DNA from: Stenotrophomonas sp. ESTM1D_MKCIP4_1
Lineage (GTDB): Bacteria > Pseudomonadota > Gammaproteobacteria > Xanthomonadales > Xanthomonadaceae
NCBI RefSeq assembly: GCF_003086895.1
Contig: NZ_CP026004.1
Coordinates: 1,710,731-1,774,730 of the forward strand
Reading direction: 5' to 3'
DNA: 64,000 bases
Shown: positions 42,897 to 51,605 of the stretch, piece after piece
Layout: each line of letters starts with the position of its first letter
Position numbering within the stretch: position 1 is the stretch's first letter
Program-made: the position numbers and the translations under genes
The notes under the pieces: model-generated
What the model saw: the letters and a program-made list of their open reading frames with translations, nothing else
Database searches by the model: none
What the model was told of the DNA's origin: nothing

Positions 42897-44093
42897 ATGT
42901 CCAGCCTGGCCACACCCGCCCCCACCACCCGCAGCACATCCCGCGGGGTGCTGGCGGCCATTTCCACCTCCCATGTGGTCAACGACATGATGCAGTCGCT
43001 GATCCTGGCCATCTATCCGGTCATCAAGGGCGGCTTCAACCTCAGCTTCACCCAGATCGGCCTGATCACGCTGACCTACCAGCTGACCGCGTCGATCTTC
43101 CAGCCGCTGGTGGGCCTGGCCACCGACCGCAGGCCAGCACCGTACTCACTGCCCATCGGCATGGCGTCGACCCTGTGCGGCATGCTGCTGCTCGGCTTCG
43201 CGCCGAACTATGCGATGGTACTGCTGGCGGCGGCCATGGTCGGCATCGGTTCGGCCATTTTCCATCCGGAAGCCTCGCGCATCGCGCGGCTGGCGTCCGG
43301 CGGGCGCCACGGTTTCGCCCAGTCGGTGTTCCAGGTCGGCGGCAATTTCGGTACCGCGTTGGGCCCGCTGATCGCCGCTGCGGTGATCGTGCCGTACGGC
43401 CAGCATGCCGCGTCGTGGTTTGCCGGCGCGGCGCTGATCGGCATCGCCCTGCTGACGTATGTCAGCCGTTGGTACGCGCTGCATCTAGGCACGCCGCGTC
43501 CGGCCGGGCAGGGCACGGTCGCCCCGCGTCACCCGACCCGCACCGTGGCGCGGGTGATGGCGATCCTGCTGGTGCTGATCTTCAGCAAGTACTTCTACAT
43601 GGCCAGCATCGGCAGTTACTTCACGTTCTACCTGATCCACCACTTCGGCATTCCGGTGGCGCAGGCGCAGCTGCACCTGTTCGCGTTCCTGGTGGCGTCG
43701 GCGGCCGGTGGTTTCCTCGGCGGCCCGCTGGGCGATCGCATTGGCCGCAAGCCGATCATCTGGACCTCGATCCTTGGCGTGGCGCCGTTCGCGCTGGCGC
43801 TGCCGCATGCGGATCTGTTCTGGACGACGGTGCTGGCGGTGCTGATCGGCTTCGTGCTGTCGTCGGCGTTTTCGGCCATCGTGGTGTATGCGCAGGAGAT
43901 GATGCCGCACCGCATCGGCATGGTGTCGGGGCTGTTCTTCGGCTTCGCCTTCGGCATGGGTGGGCTGGGTGCGGCGGTGCTGGGTCTGCTGGCCGACAGG
44001 ACGAGCATCGAGTACGTGTACCAGCTGACCGCGTTCCTGCCGCTGCTGGGCATCATCGCCGCCTGGCTGCCGCCCTCGCGCCCTGCGCACTGA
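42897..44093 (+). CDS. MFS transporter, fosmidomycin-resistance (Fsr) type
   Basis: A 398-residue, 12-helix major facilitator. STSHVVNDMMQSLILAIYP and FNLSFTQIGLITLTYQLTAS are hallmarks of the Fsr group of drug exporters. Inter-helix motifs LATDRRPAPYSLP and GDRIGRKPIIW lie between helices 2-3 and 8-9, and TM segments fill the rest. It is expected to expel drugs by proton antiport. It is divergent from an AraC regulator and followed by a repeat island. Confidence 0.85.
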   Translation: MSSLATPAPTTRSTSRGVLAAISTSHVVNDMMQSLILAIYPVIKGGFNLSFTQIGLITLTYQLTASIFQPLVGLATDRRPAPYSLPIGMASTLCGMLLLGFAPNYAMVLLAAAMVGIGSAIFHPEASRIARLASGGRHGFAQSVFQVGGNFGTALGPLIAAAVIVPYGQHAASWFAGAALIGIALLTYVSRWYALHLGTPRPAGQGTVAPRHPTRTVARVMAILLVLIFSKYFYMASIGSYFTFYLIHHFGIPVAQAQLHLFAFLVASAAGGFLGGPLGDRIGRKPIIWTSILGVAPFALALPHADLFWTTVLAVLIGFVLSSAFSAIVVYAQEMMPHRIGMVSGLFFGFAFGMGGLGAAVLGLLADRTSIEYVYQLTAFLPLLGIIAAWLPPSRPAH

Positions 44094-44134
44094 GGGGGTG
44101 GGGTTGCAGGGCTTGCAGCCCTGCACCTGCTGAC

Positions 44135-44163
44135 GTCAACGTCAACGTCAACGTCAACGTCAA
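44135..44163. repeat. Hexamer tandem repeat (GTCAAC)n
   Basis: Four exact GTCAAC units plus a partial GTCAA. The same place in the other hairpin modules holds GTTGCG units (44680-44703) or GTTGAC (63225-63235). Confidence 0.9.
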
Positions 44164-44183
44164 AAGCGGGTTTGCTGAGGGTT

Positions 44184-44285
44184 GGCGGGGTGGGTCCGGT
44201 TGAGGGGGACGCTGCAAGTACGTCCATGTAAGCTCGGTCGCGCCATCCATGGCGCTCACGCCCCCTCAACCGGACCCACCCCGCC
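44184..44285. repeat. Long hairpin module, copy 1
   Basis: A 25-bp perfect inverted repeat: left arm 44184-44208 begins GGCGGGGTGGGTCCGG, right arm 44261-44285 ends CCGGACCCACCCCGCC. A nested GCGCCATCCATGGCGC hairpin (44240-44255) lies inside. It is in the opposite orientation to copies 2 and 3. Confidence 0.85.
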
Positions 44286-44384
44286 TTCGACGGTTTTTCG
44301 CGATCTGTCGGAACGGCATTCTGCTCTGGTGGGTGTCGACCTTGGTCGACACGAATGAATTCATTCGATATCTGACAGATTTCA

Positions 44385-44407
44385 TCCACGCATGGCGTGG
44401 ATCTACT
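44385..44407. repeat. SMAG element in island A
   Basis: Inverse SMAG with core ATCCACGCATGGCGTGGAT ending CTAC. The preceding GAATTCATTCGATATCTGACAG-like sequence (two parts, 44357-44379) is shared with island B. Confidence 0.7.
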
Positions 44408-44431
44408 GGCCACCGGCCAACTGTCGAAGGC

Positions 44432-44470
44432 GGGGTCGGATCCCGTTGCTTTGCAACGGGCTCTGACCCC
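44432..44470. repeat. Second REP family, copy in island A
   Basis: GGGGTCGGATCCC ... GGGCTCTGACCCC with core GTTGCTTTGCAAC, nearly identical to the copy at 808-846. Confidence 0.75.
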
Positions 44471-44545
44471 ATTTGGAAAAATGACATCTGACAGATGTGT
44501 CGACCAACGGTCGGCACCCACCATCAGCGCACGGAATCTGTCAGA

Positions 44546-44649
44546 GGCGGGGTGGTGTGGGTGGGCAGGACCGTTGGCGCCATGGATGGCGCCATCGAGC
44601 CCCCATGGATGGGTTTACGGCGTGTCCTGCCCACCCACACCGCCCCGCC
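44546..44649. repeat. Long hairpin module, copy 2
   Basis: A 26-bp inverted repeat with a single G-T type mismatch: left arm 44546-44571 begins GGCGGGGTGGTGTGGG, right arm 44624-44649 ends CCCACACCGCCCCGCC. The stem sequence differs from copy 1 in its distal half, yet pairing is kept by compensating changes. The nested GGCGCCATGGATGGCGCC lies at about 44576-44593. Confidence 0.85.
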
Positions 44650-44679
44650 ATCCCACGGAATGCCGCTCTGGCTTTTGCC

Positions 44680-44703
44680 GTTGCGGTTGCGGTTGCGGTT
44701 GCA
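44680..44703. repeat. Hexamer tandem repeat (GTTGCG)n
   Basis: Three exact GTTGCG units plus a final GTTGCA next to CAGCAGGTGCAGGGC. Confidence 0.85.
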
Positions 44704-44758
44704 GCAGGTGCAGGGCTGCAAGCCCTGCTGAAAACCCCCTTGGGCGTAGAATGCGGGC

Positions 44759-45667
44759 ATGAGCGAATCCCCCGACAACCACCTGCTCCACGGCCGCCGC
44801 CAGCGTCCCGACGGGCCCTCGCCGATCGATGTCATCTCCGTCCAGTCGCAGCTCGTCTACGGCCACGCCGGCAACAGCGCCGCCGTGCCCCCGATGCGCG
44901 CGCTCGGCGTGCGGGTGGCGGAAATCCCCACCGTCCTGCTCAGCAACGCGCCGTTCTACGACACCACCCGCGGCCGCGTGCTTCCCGCCGACTGGTTCGC
45001 CGACCTGCTCCTCGGTACCCACGAACGCGGCCTGCCGCAGCGCGCAAAGATGCTGGTCTCAGGCTACTTCGGCAGTGCCGCCAATGGTGCCGCCTTCGCC
45101 GACTGGCTGGACGCGACCCTGCCGGCCTGCCCACACCTGCGCTACTGCCTGGACCCAGTGATCGGTGACACCCACACCGGCCCTTACGTGGAGCCCGGGC
45201 TGGAAGCGATCTTCGCCGAACGCCTGCTGCCGCATGCCTGGCTGGTGACGCCCAATGCATTCGAGCTCAATCGCCTCACCGGCCTGCCGGCCCTGGCCGA
45301 GGCCGACGCCATCGCAGCGGCGCGCACGCTTCTCGCACGCGGCCCACAGTGGGTGATCGCGCACAGTGTGGGCGGCAACCCGGGCGAACTGGTGACCCTG
45401 GCCGTGGGCCGCGAGGAAACCTGGCGATGGACATCGCCGCTGCTGCCCGTCGATGTGGCCGGTACCGGCGATGTGTTGATGTCGCTGGTGGTCTCCTTCC
45501 TGTTGCGGGGTGAGTCGATGCAGCAGGCCATTTCGCGCGCCATTGCCGGCACCCATGCCGCACTGGAAGCCACCCTCGCCAACGGCTTCGAGGAGTTCGA
45601 CGTGATTGCTGCCGCGCCTGCCGCGCTGGCAGACGCCACGCGCTTCCACGCCGAACGCGTGGCATGA
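44759..45667 (+). CDS. pdxY: Pyridoxal kinase
   Basis: A 302-residue ribokinase-fold enzyme that phosphorylates pyridoxal in vitamin B6 salvage. It has VISVQSQLVYGHAGNSAAV (substrate and family signature), YCLDPVIGDTHTGPYV, LVTPNAFELNRLTG, and the anion hole with catalytic Asp in VDVAGTGDVLMSL. The N-terminus is about 20 residues longer than usual. ATG 44759 begins 30 bp after island A. The stop overlaps the tyrA start (ATGA), so the two are co-translated. Confidence 0.9.
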   Translation: MSESPDNHLLHGRRQRPDGPSPIDVISVQSQLVYGHAGNSAAVPPMRALGVRVAEIPTVLLSNAPFYDTTRGRVLPADWFADLLLGTHERGLPQRAKMLVSGYFGSAANGAAFADWLDATLPACPHLRYCLDPVIGDTHTGPYVEPGLEAIFAERLLPHAWLVTPNAFELNRLTGLPALAEADAIAAARTLLARGPQWVIAHSVGGNPGELVTLAVGREETWRWTSPLLPVDVAGTGDVLMSLVVSFLLRGESMQQAISRAIAGTHAALEATLANGFEEFDVIAAAPAALADATRFHAERVA

Positions 45668-46794
45668 GCGATCTGCAGACGCGCACGCCGCGCACGGTCG
45701 GCATCGTGGGCAGTGCCGGCGCCTACGGGCGCTGGCTTGCCCGGTTCTTCCAGACACACATGCAGCTGCAGGTGATCGGCCATGATCCTGCCGATCCTGC
45801 CTCGCACCCGCCCGAGCAACTGCTGGCTGAGGCCGATGTACTGGTGTTCTCGGCCCCCATCCGGCATACCCCGGCGCTGATCGCGGAGTATGTGCGGCAA
45901 TCGGCCGGCCGTGAACAGGGGCGCCTGTGGCTGGATGTGACGTCGGTGAAGGACGCGCCGGTACAGGCGATGCTGGCGTCGCAGGCGGAAGTGGTCGGGC
46001 TGCACCCGATGACCGCACCACCGAAAGCGCCGACGCTGAAGGGTCGGGTGATGGTGGTCTGCGAGGCGCGGCTGCAGCAGTGGCAGCCGTGGGTGGACCG
46101 TCTGTGCGCCGCGCTGCAGGCCGAATGTGTGCGGGCGACGCCGCAGCACCACGACCAGATGATGGCGCTGGTGCAGGCGATGGTGCACGCCACGCATCTG
46201 GCCCAGGCCGGTGTGCTGCGCGAGTACCAGCCGCAGCTGGGGGACCTGGCGGCGATGATGCCCTACCGCTCGGCGTCGTTCGAGCTGGATACGGCGATCA
46301 TCTCGCGCATCCTGTCGTTGAACCCGGCGATCTACGAAGACATCCAGTTCGGCAACCCCTACGTCGCACCCATGCTCGACCGCCTGGTGGGCCAGCTGCA
46401 GGCACTGCAGGCGCAGGTCGGCCAGGGTGACGACGCGGCACGCGGCTGGTTCCGCGAACAGGTGCTGGCGGCCAACCACGAGGCCTTCGGCGCGCCCGCA
46501 CTGGCGGCGGGCAACTACACCTTTGAACGCGTTGGCTATCTGCTGGCGGACCTGACCGAGCGCAATGCACTGTCGGTGCACCTGCCGGAGGATCGGCCCG
46601 GTTCGCTGCGCGCGCTGTTGAACGTGTTCGAGCAGCACCGCATCAGCCTGGCGTCGATCCACTCCTCGCGTACGCCTACCGGTGAGGTGCATTTCCGTAT
46701 CGGTTTCGTGGCGGACAGCGATCTGGGCGCCATCGCGCGCGCGGCAGTGGAAGTCGATGCCAGTGGCATTGGCCGGGTGCTGGGGCAGGCGTAG
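45664..46794 (+). CDS. tyrA: Prephenate dehydrogenase with ACT domain
   Basis: A 376-residue enzyme of tyrosine synthesis converting prephenate to 4-hydroxyphenylpyruvate. It has the NAD-binding motif GIVGSAGAYGRWLARFF, the active-site region EVVGLHPMTAPPK, helical segment MALVQAMVHATHLAQ, and a C-terminal ACT domain (about residues 295-365, ALSVHLPEDRPGSLRALLNV) that likely senses an aromatic amino acid. No chorismate mutase domain is present. ATG 45664 overlaps pdxY. Three REP dimers follow. Confidence 0.9.
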   Translation: MSDLQTRTPRTVGIVGSAGAYGRWLARFFQTHMQLQVIGHDPADPASHPPEQLLAEADVLVFSAPIRHTPALIAEYVRQSAGREQGRLWLDVTSVKDAPVQAMLASQAEVVGLHPMTAPPKAPTLKGRVMVVCEARLQQWQPWVDRLCAALQAECVRATPQHHDQMMALVQAMVHATHLAQAGVLREYQPQLGDLAAMMPYRSASFELDTAIISRILSLNPAIYEDIQFGNPYVAPMLDRLVGQLQALQAQVGQGDDAARGWFREQVLAANHEAFGAPALAAGNYTFERVGYLLADLTERNALSVHLPEDRPGSLRALLNVFEQHRISLASIHSSRTPTGEVHFRIGFVADSDLGAIARAAVEVDASGIGRVLGQA

Positions 46795-46906
46795 TCATCC
46801 ACAGGCGGTGTGGATGATTTCTGAGCAAACATGTGGATAACCGCGCGCAGCCCTTGGCGGACAAGGCTGTCAAGATGGTTGGTGAAAAATTGGCCACACC
46901 TTTTCT

Positions 46907-47120
46907 GTAGAGTCGAGCCATGCTCGACTGCGCCTGGATCAAAGGCGTGTCGACCAAGGTCGACATCTATGTAGAGTCGAGCCACGCTCGACTGCGCCTG
47001 GATCAAAAGCGTGTCGACCAAGGTCGATACCTACCAGAGCGGGGGCACCGGCTTTTGTAGAGTCGAGCCATGCTCGACTGCGCCTGGATCAAAGGCGTGT
47101 CGACCAAGGTCGACACCTAC
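46907..47120. repeat. Three tandem SMAG dimers
   Basis: Three units at 46907-46970, 46971-47034 and 47057-47120. Each has a forward GTAG element (core AGTCGAGCCATGCTCGACT), a conserved spacer GCGCCTGGATCAAA(A/G)GC, and an inverse element (core GTGTCGACCAAGGTCGACA(C/T)) ending CTA(C/T). Unit 2 has CCACGC in its core. These are REP doublets with their own spacer, nearly identical to one another. Most of the 377-bp gap between tyrA and the next gene is filled by them. Confidence 0.85.
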
Positions 47121-47147
47121 CAAAGCGGGATCGCGCGACATCCGGTT

Positions 47148-47170
47148 GCGCCGGGCCATGCCCGGCGTAG
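47148..47170. repeat. CGCCGGGCCATGCCCGGCG palindrome
   Basis: A 19-bp palindrome directly next to the stop of the 64-residue gene. The same core occurs upstream of dnaK at 38615-38633. Confidence 0.6.
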
Positions 47171-47171
47171 C

Positions 47172-47366
47172 TCAGATCGTCAGCCGCAGCTCGCCGCCAC
47201 TGGTGGTGAACTCGCGGCCGTTGCGGACCAGATGACGGCCGTCATCCAGTTCATAGCGGGGCGCGGCCTTCCGGTCCTGGCCGCCAGCGGCGGCATCGGG
47301 CTTGAACTCGATGATGATGTGGCTTTCGCCCTGGCTGTCGACTGCTGGGAACTGACGGAACGACAT
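47172..47366 (-). CDS. Small conserved-looking cytosolic protein
   Basis: A 64-residue protein (MSFRQFPAVDSQGESHIIIE...). A full-strength AAGGAGGTG ribosome site lies 5-7 bp before ATG 47366, the best in the window, which argues that it is translated. The pattern is beta-rich (HIIIEFKP, PRYELDDG, GELRLTI), with no signal or membrane segment. I do not recognise the family. It lies downstream of, and on the same strand as, the ABC exporter gene. Confidence 0.65.
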   Translation of the reverse strand: MSFRQFPAVDSQGESHIIIEFKPDAAAGGQDRKAAPRYELDDGRHLVRNGREFTTSGGELRLTI

Positions 47367-47437
47367 CGTCCACCTCCTTCAGCGGATGCTTCGGTTTCGC
47401 TGCCAGCTTGGGCCGGCCGGTGTTAGCCGGCCGTCAA

Positions 47438-49202
<1,765 letters not shown>

Positions 49203-49210
<8 letters not shown>

Positions 49211-49799
49211 CCTGGTCGTCATCTTGTATGCGGATACGGTCACGGGTGGCGTCGCGCAGGCGGATTTTCAATGCATCCACCTGGTCGGCGGGCAATTCCA
49301 CCCGCAGGCGCACACCGTTGGCGTCGAACTGTTCATCGCGCTTTTCCGCAGCAAAACCGGGCAGGGCGGCGTGCAGGGCGCCCAGATCCTCGAAGCCGGC
49401 CTGCAGCTGCAGGCGTGCCATGGCCACCAGTGGCAGGCGCGGCGCGGTGCGCAGGCACTCAGCGGCCGTGCCACCGTAGGCGCGCACCAGGCCACCGGCG
49501 CCCAGTTTGATGCCGCCATACCAGCGGGTCACCACCACCACCACGCGGTCAAACCCCTGGCCATCGATGGCGGCCAGGATGGGGCGCCCGGCGGTGCCGG
49601 CCGGTTCGCCGTCGTCGCTGGAGCGGTAGTCCTGGCCATGCCGGTAGGCCCAGCAGTTATGGGTGGCATCGGCCACGGCCACCTGCTGCAGGAACGCCAG
49701 AGCACCCGGGCCGCTGTCGATGGGCGCAGCGTGCGCGGTGAATCGGCTGTGCTTGATGTCCAGCGTGTGGCTGACGGGCAAGGCGAGGGTATCGGGCAT
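49203..49799 (-). CDS. yigZ: YigZ/IMPACT-family protein
   Basis: A 198-residue protein with the N-terminal IMPACT domain (HNCWAYRHG, SDDGEPAGTAGRPIL, VVVVTRWYGGIKLGAGGLVRAYG) and a C-terminal DUF1949-like ferredoxin fold (VRLRVELPADQVDALK). The family is linked to translation control in eukaryotes and to a possible ribosome or peptidase role in bacteria. ATG 49799 (MPDTLALPVS) is chosen; 49808 is also possible. It is coupled to the ABC exporter. Confidence 0.9.
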
Positions 49800-49833
49800 T
49801 CCCACCATTCTACGGGGTCGGGGCGGGTCTGCC

Positions 49834-50829
49834 TCAGTCGTCCAGCAGCGGGCGCAGGTCCCTCGGCAGGCGCGATTCGGGGTACAGCTGCAGGTAGCGT
49901 TCGAGGCTGGCACGGGCCAGATCGCGCTGGCCGCTGTCGCGGCGCTCGCGGATTTTCTGCAGCCATTGCCGGCGCGGCAGTCTGGCATCGGCCGCCACTT
50001 CCGAATGCACGGCATCGGCGCTGAGTGCGGCCTCGTTGGAGCGGCGCAGCATCACGCCCGGCGCGCTGGTGGGCGCGGCAGCGTTGGCCTTGAAGGCAGC
50101 AGGTGGCGCGCGGCGTTGGCTGCGGGCGGCCTCGTCGCTGGCTGCCGCTGCGCCCTGGATCGCATCCAGCTCAGCCGCAGGCGCAGCCGGTGCCGGAGAG
50201 GCCACCGGTGCACGGGTGGGCGCGATGGGGGCGGGCGGTGCAGGCGGTGCGGGTGCGAATGCGGCCTCGGCGGCGGGTTCTGCGGGCAGGCTGCGCAGTT
50301 CGACCGGGGGCGCCGGTTCCGCAGCCGCTGGGGCCGCCCGTACCTCCGGCGCGTGGGCCACGGCGGACCTGGCGGCCTGCGTGGGCGCGGCGGGTGCGGC
50401 CTTCGGTGAAGGCACGGGCGCAGGCGGTGGCGGGGGTGCACTGTCTGCCGCAGCGGACATGGGCTGCGGCGCCTGGGTATCGGCCGCCGCCGCTTCATCG
50501 GTGGATGGCGCGGCGGCATGCTGCGTTGCCTGGGCGGGCAGTGACGGCGGTTCCGGCCGCATCTGCCAGGCAATGCCGACGGCAAACACCATCGATGCGG
50601 CGATGCCGAACACGGCTGGCCAGCGCCGCTGCGGGCGGCGCGCGCGCGCGGCCGACGGCGTGCCGGTGTCGGCCGCAGCGGGCGTGGCTGCGGCGGGCGT
50701 GGCGACGGACGCACGCGCAGCCGCGAGGATGGCCGCGTCCAGCGCAGCAGGCGGTGCCTGGTCGTGGCGACGGCCGATCAGGCCGGCCAGTGCACGTTCT
50801 TCAGGCGACAGGGGATCGTCTCGATTCAT
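49834..50829 (-). CDS. Membrane anti-sigma-like protein with Ala/Pro-rich periplasmic linker
   Basis: A 331-residue protein, second in an overlapping pair (ATGA) with an ECF sigma gene. The cytosolic N-terminus (1-68) with LSPEERALAGLIGR could bind sigma. One transmembrane span (about 70-88, WPAVFGIAASMVFAVGIAW) follows, then about 190 residues of Ala/Pro/Glu low-complexity linker, then a short C-terminal helical domain (RRQWLQKIRERRDSGQRDL, ARASLERYLQLYPESRLP). No classic HxxxCxxC zinc anti-sigma motif is seen. The anti-sigma role is inferred from context and topology. Confidence 0.7.
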   Translation of the reverse strand: MNRDDPLSPEERALAGLIGRRHDQAPPAALDAAILAAARASVATPAAATPAAADTGTPSAARARRPQRRWPAVFGIAASMVFAVGIAWQMRPEPPSLPAQATQHAAAPSTDEAAAADTQAPQPMSAAADSAPPPPPAPVPSPKAAPAAPTQAARSAVAHAPEVRAAPAAAEPAPPVELRSLPAEPAAEAAFAPAPPAPPAPIAPTRAPVASPAPAAPAAELDAIQGAAAASDEAARSQRRAPPAAFKANAAAPTSAPGVMLRRSNEAALSADAVHSEVAADARLPRRQWLQKIRERRDSGQRDLARASLERYLQLYPESRLPRDLRPLLDD

Positions 50830-51380
50830 GCCTTCAGTCCCGCACGCAGCTTGTCCATCGCATAGCGCAGCCGCGATTTCACCGTTTCCCGGCCTACGCC
50901 GGTGATCTGGCCGATCTCCTCCAGGCTCAGTTCCTGTTCCAGCCGCAGCTGCAGCACTTCGCGCTGCTCGGGCGGCAGGTCGTCCATCGCCAGCTGGATG
51001 CGCCGGCGCTGCTCGAATTCAGACAGTTCCGCTTCCGGGGTCTGTCCGTCCTCCAGCGCGGCCAGGCGCAGATCGGCATCGGCCGGCGCGGCGGGGCGGT
51101 GGCGGGCAGCGCGCCAGTGGTCGTTCAGGCGGTTGTGCGCGATGCGGAACAGCCACGTGCTGAATGCGGCCTCGGGCTGCCACCCCGCACGGGCGCTGAT
51201 CACCCGCTGCCAGACGTCCTGGAAGATCTCCTCGGCCAGCGCGTTGTCGCGCAGTTGCCGCAGCAGGAAGCCGAACAGGCGCTTGCGATGGCGCGTGTAC
51301 AGGCTCTCGAACGCCTGCAGGTCGCCACCGGCCCAGGCCAGCATCAGCGCTTCATCGGTTGGCAGGGCGGTCGCTTCCAC
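50826..51380 (-). CDS. ECF-family RNA polymerase sigma factor
   Basis: About 184 residues from the chosen GTG 51380; the frame runs open to 51494, and the true start is uncertain. Region 2 reads FESLYTRHRKRLFGFLLRQ, ALAEEIFQDVWQRV and FSTWLFRIAHNRLNDHWR. Region 4 reads LPPEQREVLQLRLEQELSL and EEIGQITGVGRETVKSRLRY. It directs polymerase to a stress regulon. The stop overlaps the anti-sigma start. The 225-bp gap to the next, divergent gene must hold the promoter, but I cannot point to it. Confidence 0.88.
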   Translation of the reverse strand: MEATALPTDEALMLAWAGGDLQAFESLYTRHRKRLFGFLLRQLRDNALAEEIFQDVWQRVISARAGWQPEAAFSTWLFRIAHNRLNDHWRAARHRPAAPADADLRLAALEDGQTPEAELSEFEQRRRIQLAMDDLPPEQREVLQLRLEQELSLEEIGQITGVGRETVKSRLRYAMDKLRAGLKA

Positions 51381-51605
51381 GGCACACAGGGTAAGGCCTG
51401 CAGGCGGTGGCGCATAGACGCTGGCGGGGCGGGGCAGGGCGCAGTTCACGGCGGTACGCGGGGGTGTCGACCGGAACGCGGTCGACAGGAACAACGTCCC
51501 GTTGTGTGAAACGGGGTTGGCGGGCTTCCATTGCCCCCCCGGTGCCGCGTTATGCTCGCTTACTCAGGGGAGGCGACGCTGTAGCGGCGCCAAGAGAACG
51601 TCATT

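Larger units (their letters stand above)
44106..44728. repeat. Repeat island A between the MFS gene and pdxY
   Basis: This gene-free 623-bp stretch is bounded at both ends by the palindrome GCAGGGCTTGCAGCCCTGC (44106-44124) or its near-complement (44710-44728). Reading inward from each end come CACCTGCTG, a hexamer tandem repeat and a long hairpin module, so the island is mirror-symmetric. The middle (about 44320-44520) holds SMAG palindromes and one second-family REP. I see no coding frame with family similarity and no transposase. The repeated valine-asparagine frames are a by-product of the hexamers. Confidence 0.75.

Noticed and set aside
44130..44165. Coding region rich in Val-Asn or Val-Asp repeats
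   Set aside because: These frames arise from the GTCAAC hexamers in an intergenic island, and neither strand shows a gene-like context.
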